The position numbers and the translations under genes are program-made. Below, piece by piece: positions 8,938 through 17,204 of a DNA stretch of 23,624 nt. Source of the DNA: Bacteroidales bacterium UBA1736 (lineage in GTDB: Bacteria; Bacteroidota; Bacteroidia; Bacteroidales; UBA932); NCBI GenBank assembly GCA_002315825.1, contig DCIC01000065.1:21071-44694 (forward strand), written 5' to 3'. How positions within the stretch are numbered: position 1 is the stretch's first letter; every line of letters begins with the position of its first letter. The notes under the pieces are model-generated. The model was given only the letters and a program-made list of their open reading frames with translations, had not been told where the DNA came from and made no database searches.

Positions 8938-8959
8938 AGAATAATACAGCATTTTTTGC

Positions 8960-8967
8960 TATATTTG
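8960..8967 (+). promoter_or_regulatory. Probable Bacteroidetes -7 promoter box for engB-prs-der
   Basis: Reads TATATTTG, matching TAnnTTTG, 25 nt before the engB ATG. It sits 22 nt from the oppositely directed xseA box, so the 85-nt spacer is a compact divergent promoter region. No clear -33 TTTG is visible at 19-21 nt upstream. Confidence 0.5.
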
Positions 8968-8992
8968 CAATGCGTTTTTTACAAGTTTGTCA

Positions 8993-9595
8993 ATGAAGAT
9001 CACCGATGCCCGTTTTGCGGGCAGCAGCACCAGAGTTGCCCAAAAACCAAGTCCGAAAATGCCCGAATTCGCATTCATCGGGCGTTCCAACGTAGGCAAG
9101 TCTTCCCTTATCAATATGCTTTGCGACAACAGCAAGCTTGCGATGACATCTTCGACTCCCGGCAAGACAAGGCTCATCAACCACTTCGCCATCAACAAAG
9201 AATGGTATCTTGTCGATTTGCCCGGATACGGTTTCGCGAAAATGTCCAAGGCTGGAAAAGATCAATTGACGGCTGTCATCAAGGACTATATCTTCAATTC
9301 CGAAGAAATGGTCCTTCTCTTTGTTCTCATCGATTCGCGCCACGACATAGGGAAAATAGACCTCGATTTTCTGATTGACCTCGGAGAGAACGGAATACCA
9401 TTCTCTATCATATACACCAAATCCGACAAACAGGGCCCCAATGTCACCAATGCGCAGATTGAAAGAAACTGCGCACTTCTGAAAGAATATTGGGAGGAAT
9501 TGCCTCCTTACTTTGTAAGTTCCGCTCAGAAAGGAACTGGAAAAGAATCTATACTAAATCACATTAATACCATTCTAGAATCATTGAAATCATGA
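8993..9595 (+). CDS. engB: Ribosome biogenesis GTP-binding protein YihA/YsxC (EngB)
   Basis: A 200-aa TRAFAC-class GTPase needed for assembly of the large ribosomal subunit. G motifs are all present: G1 GRSNVGKSS (residues 30-38), G3 DLPGYG (75-80), G4 TKSD (142-145) and G5 SSAQKGTG (176-183). I chose ATG 8993 (MKITDARF), the usual family start; an in-frame TTG at 8987 would add two residues. It begins the plus-strand run and its stop overlaps the prs start (ATGA at 9592). Confidence 0.95.
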   Translation: MKITDARFAGSSTRVAQKPSPKMPEFAFIGRSNVGKSSLINMLCDNSKLAMTSSTPGKTRLINHFAINKEWYLVDLPGYGFAKMSKAGKDQLTAVIKDYIFNSEEMVLLFVLIDSRHDIGKIDLDFLIDLGENGIPFSIIYTKSDKQGPNVTNAQIERNCALLKEYWEELPPYFVSSAQKGTGKESILNHINTILESLKS

Positions 9596-10569
9596 TTAAA
9601 GAGCACAGAATCAAATTGTTCGCTTGTTCAGCATCGAAAGATTTCGCCGACAAGGTCATCGTAGGAATGAACAAACTCAAAGGACCTGATGAGGAATTTT
9701 ATGCCATCGGAAAGTCTGAAATCTCTCACTTCAGCGACGGAGAATTCCAGCCCGCACTTACAGAAAGTGTACGTGGAGCCACCGTATTCATCATCCAGTC
9801 CACATTCCCTCCCACCGAGAACCTTATGGAACTTCTCCTTATGATCGATGCAGCAAAGAGAGCTTCAGCAGATAAGGTCATCGCAGTCATACCCTATTTC
9901 GGTTTTGCAAGACAGGACCGCAAGGACAGACCACGTGTTTCAATCGGAGCCAAACTAACTGCAAACCTTCTCCGCGCAGCCGGTGCAGACCGCATTATGA
10001 CCTGCGACCTCCACGCGGATCAGATACAGGGCTTCTTCGACATTCCTGTCGATCACGTATTTGCAAGCAAGGTATTTGTGCCCTACATCAAGAGTCTCAA
10101 TCTGGAGAATCTATCCATCGCCGCACCTGATATGGGAGGTGCCAAGAGAGCCAACGCATATGCGAAGGCTATCGGGTGTCCTGTAGTCATTTGCCACAAG
10201 ACCCGCGAGAAAGCAAATGTGGTTGCTTCCATCACTGCCATCGGAGACATCGAAGGAAGAGATATCATCATCGTGGATGATATGATCGACACAGCCGGTA
10301 CCCTCTGCAAGGCCGCTGACGTTCTTATCGAGAAAGGAGCCAGAAGCGTACGCGCTTGTGCAAGTCACGGAATCCTCTCGGGAAAAGCATATGAAAACAT
10401 CAACAACTCTGCGCTCAAGGAAGTATATATCACCGACACAATCCCCGTCAGAGCAGCGGAAGGAGTTGACACAAGTAAGATAAAGGTAATCTCAATGGCT
10501 GATGCATTTGCAAGCATCATCCGCAAAGTTTACTTCTACGAGCCTATCAGCACGGAATTCATTTTCTAG
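9592..10569 (+). CDS. prs: Ribose-phosphate pyrophosphokinase (PRPP synthetase)
   Basis: Makes PRPP from ribose 5-phosphate and ATP for nucleotide, His, Trp and NAD synthesis. The 325-aa class I enzyme shows the catalytic loop FARQDRKDRPRV (residues 105-116), the signature DLHADQIQGFFD (139-150) and the PRPP-binding loop VDDMIDTAGTL (228-238). Length fits the family. It shares an ATGA overlap with engB and is followed after 4 nt by the small membrane protein gene, so all appear co-transcribed with der. Confidence 0.96.
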   Translation: MIKEHRIKLFACSASKDFADKVIVGMNKLKGPDEEFYAIGKSEISHFSDGEFQPALTESVRGATVFIIQSTFPPTENLMELLLMIDAAKRASADKVIAVIPYFGFARQDRKDRPRVSIGAKLTANLLRAAGADRIMTCDLHADQIQGFFDIPVDHVFASKVFVPYIKSLNLENLSIAAPDMGGAKRANAYAKAIGCPVVICHKTREKANVVASITAIGDIEGRDIIIVDDMIDTAGTLCKAADVLIEKGARSVRACASHGILSGKAYENINNSALKEVYITDTIPVRAAEGVDTSKIKVISMADAFASIIRKVYFYEPISTEFIF

Positions 10570-10573
10570 ACTG

Positions 10574-10816
10574 ATGAAAATATTTCTCATTTCGCTCCCC
10601 ATCATCGCACTATGCGTCTTCGGAATGTGTTTCAACATCATATTCCGCAAGAACGGGAAATTTCCCGAGTACGAGGTGGGGTCGAATGAGGAAATGAAGA
10701 AGCTTGGCATCACCTGTTTCAAAGAAGTGGATGCCAAGATTCACAAAAGAAAATGCAGCGGCAATTTTTCTGAAGCCTGCAAAGATTGTTCATTATATAA
10801 AAGCAAAGGAGTATGA
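10574..10816 (+). CDS. Small membrane-anchored Cys protein of unknown function
   Basis: I do not recognise a named family. The 80-aa product starts at ATG 10574, 4 nt after the prs stop, and its stop overlaps the der start (ATGA at 10813), so the tight fit on both sides supports it as a real gene. Residues 1-24 form one hydrophobic segment (MKIFLISLPIIALCVFGMCF and on), either a membrane anchor or an uncleaved signal. The rest is soluble and basic with four Cys in a C-x12-C-x7-C-x2-C pattern within GITCF...KCSG...EACKDC. This could bind a metal or form disulfides, depending on which side of the membrane it faces. I vaguely recall similar short proteins annotated as membrane or secreted protein in Bacteroidales. 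Confidence 0.72.
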   Translation: MKIFLISLPIIALCVFGMCFNIIFRKNGKFPEYEVGSNEEMKKLGITCFKEVDAKIHKRKCSGNFSEACKDCSLYKSKGV

Positions 10817-12123
10817 GCCTGGTAGCGATAGTCGGGAGACCAAATGTAGGAAAGTCCACCCTCTTCAACCGCCTTGTGGGAATGCGCAAGGCCATTGTTG
10901 ACGACACAGCAGGAGTAACCCGCGACAGACATTACGGAAGATGCGACTGGTGCGGCCGGGAATTTTCGGTTGTCGATACCGGCGGCTACACCACAAACTC
11001 CGATGACATCTTTGAATCAGCCATTCGCCAGCAGGTAGAAATCGCCATTGAGGAATCGGATGCCATTCTGTTTATGGTGGAGGCCGGTACAGGCATCACC
11101 GACTACGATTCAAGTATTGCCCAAGTCCTTCGTAAATCAAAGAAACCCGTGGTTCTCTGCGTGAACAAAGTCGACTCGGGAGAAAAAATCTACGATACCT
11201 ATCAGTTCTATTCTCTGGGTCTGGGAGAGCTTTACAGCATCTCCGCAGCCAACGGAAGCGGCACAGGTGATCTTCTGGACGAAATAGTGCGCATTCTCCC
11301 CCCTGAGACCGAAACTCCTCCTCAGGACAAACCCGAGCTTCCCCACATTGCCATTGTAGGCAAGCCAAATGTCGGCAAATCCTCCCTGACCAATGCACTT
11401 CTCGGAGAGGAACGGAATATCGTCACCGAAATCGCCGGAACTACAAGAGACAGCATATCCTCATACTACAACAAGTTCGGTCACGAGTTCATGCTCGTGG
11501 ACACAGCCGGTATGCGCAGAAAGACCAAGGTACACGAAGATCTGGAATTCTATTCAGTAATGCGTTCAATCAGAGCCATCGAAAATGCTGATATCTGTGT
11601 ACTGATGATTGATGCCACTTCGGGTATGGAGGCACAGGATATGAATATCTTCAATATGATTCAAAGAAATCGCAAGGGTTGTGTCCTCGTTGTCAACAAA
11701 TGGGATTTGTTCATCAAGGACAACAATACCTTGAGAGACTATGAAGAAGCCTTACGCTCACGCCTCGCCCCCTTCGATGACGTTCCCATCATTTTCACTT
11801 CTGTAGTAAAGAAACAGAGAATTATGGATGTCTTGAATGCCGTTGCCACCGTGGCCGACAACTATGCGCGCAAGATTCCCACTGCACGTCTCAACGAAGC
11901 CCTTCTCCCGGAAATTGAAAACTATCCGCCACCTGCCTGGAAGGGTAAATATGTCAAGATCAAATATGTCACGCAGCTTCCTACCAAATTCCCGGCCTTC
12001 GCTTTCTTCTGCAATCTTCCCCAATACGTAAAGGACCCCTACAAGCGTTTTCTGGAAAATAAGCTTCGCACTTATTTTGAATTGACCGGTTGCCCCGTAC
12101 AGATATATATCAGGCAGAAATAG
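10813..12123 (+). CDS. der: Ribosome assembly GTPase Der (EngA)
   Basis: A 436-aa tandem GTPase for 50S subunit maturation. The first G domain has GRPNVGKS (residues 8-15), DTGG (55-58) and NKVD (118-121). The second has GKPNVGKS (183-190), DTAG (230-233) and NKWD (295-298), followed by the C-terminal KH-like domain ending LTGCPVQIYIRQK. Order and length are typical. The start overlaps the small Cys-protein gene by 4 nt; the 3' end overlaps the convergent sensor kinase gene by 14 nt. Confidence 0.96.
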   Translation: MSLVAIVGRPNVGKSTLFNRLVGMRKAIVDDTAGVTRDRHYGRCDWCGREFSVVDTGGYTTNSDDIFESAIRQQVEIAIEESDAILFMVEAGTGITDYDSSIAQVLRKSKKPVVLCVNKVDSGEKIYDTYQFYSLGLGELYSISAANGSGTGDLLDEIVRILPPETETPPQDKPELPHIAIVGKPNVGKSSLTNALLGEERNIVTEIAGTTRDSISSYYNKFGHEFMLVDTAGMRRKTKVHEDLEFYSVMRSIRAIENADICVLMIDATSGMEAQDMNIFNMIQRNRKGCVLVVNKWDLFIKDNNTLRDYEEALRSRLAPFDDVPIIFTSVVKKQRIMDVLNAVATVADNYARKIPTARLNEALLPEIENYPPPAWKGKYVKIKYVTQLPTKFPAFAFFCNLPQYVKDPYKRFLENKLRTYFELTGCPVQIYIRQK

Positions 12124-15100
12124 CTCTGAGCGCAGGGTAAGTCACCGTAAAACAAGCACCGGGGAGTACGAATGACTTGGAATAGTGGATTTCGGCCCCG
12201 CATTGCTCCAGAATACTGCGGCACATCGCCAGACCAAGGCCTGTGCCGCTGCTTTTTGTAGTAAAGTTGGGCGTGAACAGTTTTGAAATATTCTCATCAG
12301 CCACACCCGGGCCTGAATCTTCAAATACTATGTCATAGTACCCGTCCTTCGTGGATTTGCGCAAAGACACCCGTATCCTTGCATCTTCGACGGCCTCAAC
12401 CGCTTGTACCGCATTATTGAGAAGATTGACAAATACTCGGGTCAATTGGGGTTTGGGTCCCATCACTTCTGCGCCCAAAAGACCGATATATGAGATATTA
12501 ACATTCTCCCGGCTATCATACATATACACTTCCTCACGAAGGAGAGTATCAATATCAATCAGTGTATGTTCCTCGCCATACAGTTTGGCGAAAGTGGAGA
12601 ATTCATTGGCAGTATCAGTGAGAATGTCGATGTGCTCGAGTACTATCGCAGCCACTTCATCAAACTTTGTCTCCCACTGAGGCGCATTCTTTTCCTTGAG
12701 ACGGATAATCCTCTGTAGCTGGAGTTTCATAGGAGTCAGAGGATTTTTGATTTCGTGGGCTACTTGACGGGCCATAGCCGACCAGGCCTTATCTCTCTCC
12801 GCTTGTGCAAGCTGCCTGGTACTTTCGGACAGATCTTTCACCATTCGATTATAAGCCCTCACAAGATAGGATATCTCATCATCATTATTGTAGTCGATAT
12901 ACTCAAGATCCTCCACATTCGTGGCTATCATCTTCTTGCTCATTTCGGTCAAAGGCTTGAAAATTTTGGACACGATGCTTACCGCCATAAAGCGGGCCAG
13001 GATAAGAAGGATGAAGAACAATGTCACGATTGTTATGGAATGTCGCACAGCGTCAAGTGTAAAATCATAATTGTCATCCACATAAGGAGAGCACATCAAT
13101 GCGGTGACATTTCCCTCAGAATTAAAGACGGGAGCATATAACGCATAATAATGCCTCTCGCCTATTGTCTCAAACAGAAAACAATACCTCTTGTTCTGAT
13201 ACATTATCGCATAATATGCATCCGGATTGATTCTGACCGGCAAGAGCATCCTGTCATAAACATCAAGGTTGGATGAAGCAAGCAGCTTGCCGGAAACGGA
13301 ATACAGTACAATATCTGCACTCGACACTTCGCATACCTTTCTGAAAGAAGGATAGCGTTCAGCAGAGAGGATTTCCTTACCGTCAGATATATCGCTAAAA
13401 ACATCCTGAAGCATTGCCTGAATGGATGTTACCTTATCCGACATCATCGCCTTGAGGTTGGACTCGTTCCTGCGGTACACAAATATGACGCTCACAAATG
13501 ACATAATAATCAATGTAGCGGACAGGGACAGCAAGAGTACGTACAATACCCTGGACTTATAATAAGTCATTTCGGGTTTCGATTTCCGCCTTCTGGTCCA
13601 TATGACAACGGAAAGAGTCAGATAGCACAACAGGGAGATGAAGGCAAACGAAAGAAAATAATTGGACAGAGGTATTGACGGTCGCGAAATGATAATAATT
13701 TCGTCATCTGATATTACTCTGGCAAAATGTGTGTACCCGCCTTCAATCAGATGTTGTCCCTTCCCCAAAGAAATCTGGCTGAGAATTTTGTCTTCAAGCC
13801 GGGTAGGATATCCATAATTTCCTCTGAAACTGGACAATGAGCCATTATTGTACTTGGCATAATCATATCCGGAGGGTATGGTGAACTGGCCCGGAGAGGT
13901 TATGCCCAGTAGAGTTGAGTATCCCTTCCTCTCCTGGATATTTTTAGGGTCAATGCCCAGGATAAGACGGGTAACCCCCATCTGTTGGTGGAAATAAACG
14001 AACACTCCGGTATACCTGATGTGTCCATTCGCCGTGGTGGATACAACAAAACGTGAGCCCGGACTGACCGGGACTGCATCCATCACACGTTCGTTATAAT
14101 ATCTGACACCGGCCTGGCTCGGTTCATTATCTTTGAGCACCAGAGCCGATATTTCATAATTTTGGGAAACATTATACAGGTAGGTATCAGTTATTCTGTT
14201 CAGGATACTGGTACCACTGTTGTTCATCATTGACAGGGTTGATATCAAAATATCCGATGCAATCTGATTGTCCGCGGAACGTAGTTCAAGTTCAAGAGAA
14301 ACATCCCTGTCCACAGAAAGCATATTGGCCCATACTCCGATCTTTCCCTGTTCCTTCCTGAAACCGAACCAAGAGGACAGCACAACCAGATACAACGACA
14401 CCAGCACGGAGTACACTATTCTTCCCTTGGTGGATATGGCATTATACCTATACGAGAAGAGCCTTTCTGAGATAGGACGCAGCAGCTGCAGGAGCAGAGG
14501 TATCATCATCAGCAGAACGATGAAGGAAAGATATACCAGAGCGGAGTATGCAGACAGCTCATCAATCATATACAGTTCCAAAGTAATCCCGGAATTCCTG
14601 ACGATACTGCGGAATACATAGAAAGTATAGACAAGTATTGCAACCACCATTGTCATCACACCGGTGGACCATATCTTTATCATCAGATCAGCGCTCCTGC
14701 TCGCAAGAAGTCGGTGGTACATTCCCCGCCTGAAGAGATACAGGCCAAGCGATAAAAGGGAAATGGCAAGATTTACAATCAATACCGCACCAAGAGAGTA
14801 AAAGAAAGATCCGTGGGCAAAGACCAGCGGGGAAAAGAGCTTGACATCGGACTGGAGAGTTTTTCCCCACAAGAACATAAGTGCAGTAACGACTATGACT
14901 GCAGTGCAGAAACGCAGGAATCGCTTTATTGTGCGCCTATTGATTAAAAAAACAAGAAACGCGAGAATAAACAACGAATACGCCAGCCATATCAGGTAAG
15001 TATTTGTAGTCCAAGATGGCTGAAGAGACTCGTCAACCACTTTGAATTTAGGCTTGCCGTCGACATTGACCGGGCTGCCTCCACTATCATCAAGAGGACT

Positions 15101-15652
15101 TACCGAGAAAGTATCCTTAAGCTTGAGCCTGGGATTGACCCCATTCCCGGCAGCATAATCCTGTGTATTGACAATCTCAAGGCCGGCAATGATACGGCAC
15201 TGCTCATTCTCGACGGACTCGACCAGAAACCATTTCGGTCCGAGATTCAGATATGTCAGTTCACTTGAGGAAGAAGCAAGCTGGGATGACATTCCGGAAC
15301 GAGGATTGGTAAGCCGGGGGAACACGGTTTTCTTGCTTATGTCATCATTGCTGACAAACAGGTTATTGCTCCACGACTGCAAAGAGTCATTGACATACCT
15401 ATAGACAAACATATCCTCTGGAAGGGACGGAAGATACATCCAATCATTGACATCCTGATCCAATGCTGCGCTGACAAATGACTCCAGCTTGAGAAGACGT
15501 TTCGATACCGCCTTCTCCATTTTATGAGAGGCGTCCAAGGTATCGCCGGGGGATCTCAAAAAAGCGATTGTAGCTATAAGCAAGATCAAGGACACGCCCA
15601 GAATTACCCAAGCGAGCCCGTCAATAAATCTTGTCCTTTTCCCTCCGGTCAT
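12110..15652 (-). CDS. Large multi-span sensor histidine kinase (NtrY-like)
   Basis: An 1180-aa inner-membrane kinase. About ten hydrophobic segments are visible: one near residues 10-32, a cluster of six around 220-430, two around 680-760, and one before a HAMP-like linker. The catalytic C-terminus has the H-box MARQVAHEIKNPLTPMKL with His966, the N-box NLLNNAVQAVE (from 1076), G1 DSGPG (1112-1116) and G2 GTGLGL (1136-1141). The H-E-I-K-N-P-L-T-P form resembles NtrY-type kinases. The large extracytoplasmic regions are not recognisable to me. No response regulator lies beside it, so its partner is elsewhere. It starts immediately after the rlmH stop (TAA then ATG), which suggests co-translation. 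Ligand and output are unknown. Confidence 0.9.
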   Translation of the reverse strand: MTGGKRTRFIDGLAWVILGVSLILLIATIAFLRSPGDTLDASHKMEKAVSKRLLKLESFVSAALDQDVNDWMYLPSLPEDMFVYRYVNDSLQSWSNNLFVSNDDISKKTVFPRLTNPRSGMSSQLASSSSELTYLNLGPKWFLVESVENEQCRIIAGLEIVNTQDYAAGNGVNPRLKLKDTFSVSPLDDSGGSPVNVDGKPKFKVVDESLQPSWTTNTYLIWLAYSLFILAFLVFLINRRTIKRFLRFCTAVIVVTALMFLWGKTLQSDVKLFSPLVFAHGSFFYSLGAVLIVNLAISLLSLGLYLFRRGMYHRLLASRSADLMIKIWSTGVMTMVVAILVYTFYVFRSIVRNSGITLELYMIDELSAYSALVYLSFIVLLMMIPLLLQLLRPISERLFSYRYNAISTKGRIVYSVLVSLYLVVLSSWFGFRKEQGKIGVWANMLSVDRDVSLELELRSADNQIASDILISTLSMMNNSGTSILNRITDTYLYNVSQNYEISALVLKDNEPSQAGVRYYNERVMDAVPVSPGSRFVVSTTANGHIRYTGVFVYFHQQMGVTRLILGIDPKNIQERKGYSTLLGITSPGQFTIPSGYDYAKYNNGSLSSFRGNYGYPTRLEDKILSQISLGKGQHLIEGGYTHFARVISDDEIIIISRPSIPLSNYFLSFAFISLLCYLTLSVVIWTRRRKSKPEMTYYKSRVLYVLLLSLSATLIIMSFVSVIFVYRRNESNLKAMMSDKVTSIQAMLQDVFSDISDGKEILSAERYPSFRKVCEVSSADIVLYSVSGKLLASSNLDVYDRMLLPVRINPDAYYAIMYQNKRYCFLFETIGERHYYALYAPVFNSEGNVTALMCSPYVDDNYDFTLDAVRHSITIVTLFFILLILARFMAVSIVSKIFKPLTEMSKKMIATNVEDLEYIDYNNDDEISYLVRAYNRMVKDLSESTRQLAQAERDKAWSAMARQVAHEIKNPLTPMKLQLQRIIRLKEKNAPQWETKFDEVAAIVLEHIDILTDTANEFSTFAKLYGEEHTLIDIDTLLREEVYMYDSRENVNISYIGLLGAEVMGPKPQLTRVFVNLLNNAVQAVEAVEDARIRVSLRKSTKDGYYDIVFEDSGPGVADENISKLFTPNFTTKSSGTGLGLAMCRSILEQCGAEIHYSKSFVLPGACFTVTYPALRAISA

Positions 15653-16126
15653 TTATTCGTGATGATATGGCTCGCCTTTAATAATGGTGAAAGCCCGGTA
15701 TAACTGCTCTGCAAAAATCGTTCTAACCATCTGATGGGAGAAAGTCATCCTCGACAGGGAAACCAAAGCGTTGCTCCTGTCATACACCTTCCGGCAAAAG
15801 CCATAAGCTCCACCAATCACAAAGACCATATCCTTCCCGGAGCGGGACATTCTCTCGGACAAGACTGATGAAAACTCCACAGATGTCATTTCTTTTCCCC
15901 TCTCATCCAACAAAAAAACATCATCTCCGGGCTTCAACATTTTGAGAATTGATTCTCCTTCCTTATCTTTGATTTGCTCTTTGGAGAAAGAAGAAACATT
16001 CTTTAATTCAGGTATTTCCTGTATCGTGAAAGGCACATAATGGTTCAACCTGGAAGAATATAGTTCCAGACCCTCCCTGACCCATTTCACGTCGGTTTTA
16101 CCGACTGTAAGCAATGTTATCTTCAC
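15653..16126 (-). CDS. rlmH: 23S rRNA (pseudouridine1915-N3)-methyltransferase RlmH
   Basis: A 157-aa SPOUT-class methyltransferase that methylates pseudouridine 1915 in helix 69 of 23S rRNA. The SAM-binding knot is seen in VFVIGGAYGF (residues 101-110) and SLSRMTFSHQMVR (123-135), and the C-terminus is the family's YHHE. The start is GTG at 16126; no in-frame ATG gives the expected MKITLLTVGKT opening. It abuts the histidine kinase gene with no gap and lies 30 nt from the divergent DUF4783 gene. Confidence 0.96.
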   Translation of the reverse strand: MKITLLTVGKTDVKWVREGLELYSSRLNHYVPFTIQEIPELKNVSSFSKEQIKDKEGESILKMLKPGDDVFLLDERGKEMTSVEFSSVLSERMSRSGKDMVFVIGGAYGFCRKVYDRSNALVSLSRMTFSHQMVRTIFAEQLYRAFTIIKGEPYHHE

Positions 16127-16156
16127 GGCTTGTTTTTTGCAATGTAATACTTTTTT

Positions 16157-16561
16157 ATGAGACTATTACTGAGAATCGTTACATTATTTACGGCTGCTGC
16201 CATAACTGCCCCTCTCGCTGCCCAAGACAACAGTTATGACGTTTTTGTCCCTATCTCAAAATACCTCTCTCAAGGGAATGTGGACAATCTTTCCGCCTGG
16301 TTCTCCGATGATCTTGAAATATCATTACTGGCCTCATCCAACAATTCCAGCAAAAGCCAGGCAAAGCAGATTCTGAAATCTTTCTTCGAGAATCATACTC
16401 CCCGTTCATTCGACATTTCCCATACAGCAGGGAAATCCAATATGAAATACGCCCTCGGCACCCTTGTTGCGGGTGGAGAGCGCTTTTTCGTGACTATTTT
16501 CGTAAATAACGAAGGAGATTCCTACAAAATCCAACAGATAAAAATCGACCGGGTCCAGTAA
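16157..16561 (+). CDS. DUF4783 family secreted protein
   Basis: A 134-aa protein with a clear N-terminal signal peptide (RLLLRIVTLFTAAAITAPLA, cleavage likely after AQ near residue 23). The mature part (SYDVFVPISKYLSQGN...DDLEISLL...ILKSFFENHTP) matches my memory of DUF4783, a small NTF2-like fold family of Bacteroidetes often found near rlmH or nadC. Function is unknown; no catalytic residues are evident. The preceding 30-nt spacer has a TACTTTTT (16148-16155) that is one base off TAnnTTTG but would leave almost no leader, so the promoter is uncertain. The 3' end lies 4 nt from the convergent efp stop. Confidence 0.82.
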   Translation: MRLLLRIVTLFTAAAITAPLAAQDNSYDVFVPISKYLSQGNVDNLSAWFSDDLEISLLASSNNSSKSQAKQILKSFFENHTPRSFDISHTAGKSNMKYALGTLVAGGERFFVTIFVNNEGDSYKIQQIKIDRVQ

Positions 16562-16565
16562 GAAA

Positions 16566-17132
16566 TTAAACTCTCTGTCCGTATGTACGGTCTGTGGTGT
16601 TGACTGTGATCTTCTCGCCCTGCTCAATAAAGAGAGGAACCATAATTTTTGCACCCGTCTCGAGTGTCACCTCCTTGAGAGCGGAAGTGGAAGCTGTGTT
16701 GCCCTTTACCGCAGGCTCAGAATATGTCACCTCAAGAGTAACATATGTAGGGAGCTCACAAGTGAGGCATCTTTCCTCATCTCCAGTGACAAACATCATC
16801 TCCACGTGCTGGCCTTCCTTCATAAGATCAGCATTATCAACTACATCCTTATTGAGCTTAATCTGCTCATAGGTCTCTTCGTGCATAAAGTTGAAACCAT
16901 CCTCCTCTGCATAAAGGAACTGGTAAGGACGTCTCTCGACCTCAATTGTTTCAATTTTTGCACCTGCGGTGAATGTGTTCTCAAGGATACGGCCATTTTC
17001 CAGATTGCGAAGCTTTGTCTTCACGAATGCAGGGCCCTTTCCAGGTTTTACGTGCTGGAACCATACAATCATACAAGGCTTTTCATTAAACTTAAGATAA
17101 AGACCGTTTTTAAAATCAGCTGTTGTTGCCAT
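16566..17132 (-). CDS. efp: Translation elongation factor P
   Basis: A 188-aa three-domain OB/KOW protein that rescues ribosomes stalled on polyproline. The N-terminal domain carries the loop KPGKGPAF with Lys32 at the tip, the position modified in some bacteria. The C-terminus has the family GEKITVNTTDRTYGQRV ending. The length is normal. It starts at ATG 17132, 41 nt downstream of a complete Bacteroidetes-type promoter, so it can be expressed independently of the ispH operon upstream. No modification enzyme gene is seen in the window. Confidence 0.96.
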   Translation of the reverse strand: MATTADFKNGLYLKFNEKPCMIVWFQHVKPGKGPAFVKTKLRNLENGRILENTFTAGAKIETIEVERRPYQFLYAEEDGFNFMHEETYEQIKLNKDVVDNADLMKEGQHVEMMFVTGDEERCLTCELPTYVTLEVTYSEPAVKGNTASTSALKEVTLETGAKIMVPLFIEQGEKITVNTTDRTYGQRV

Positions 17133-17172
17133 AAATGATATATTAGTAGTTTATTCAATTCACTAAATCAAG

Positions 17173-17204
17173 CAAAAATAGCCATTTGTCCTCTATAATG
17201 CAAA
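17173..17204 (-). promoter_or_regulatory. Bacteroidetes-type promoter for efp
   Basis: On the minus strand there is TTTG at 17204-17201, a 20-bp spacer, and TATTTTTG at 17180-17173. This fits the TTTG-N19-21-TAnnTTTG consensus at both elements and is the best promoter in the window. The -33 element falls within the last codons of ispH. It predicts a leader of roughly 35 nt for efp. Confidence 0.68.

Noticed and set aside
8949..8973. Inverted GCATT/AATGC arms around the engB promoter box
   Set aside because: The arms are only 5 bp and the interior is AT-rich; this is likely chance and not enough to call an operator.
16127..16156. Divergent promoters between rlmH and DUF4783
   Set aside because: Only near matches to TAnnTTTG are present and the spacing to a -33 TTTG is wrong on both strands, so I mention it under the gene but do not call a feature.
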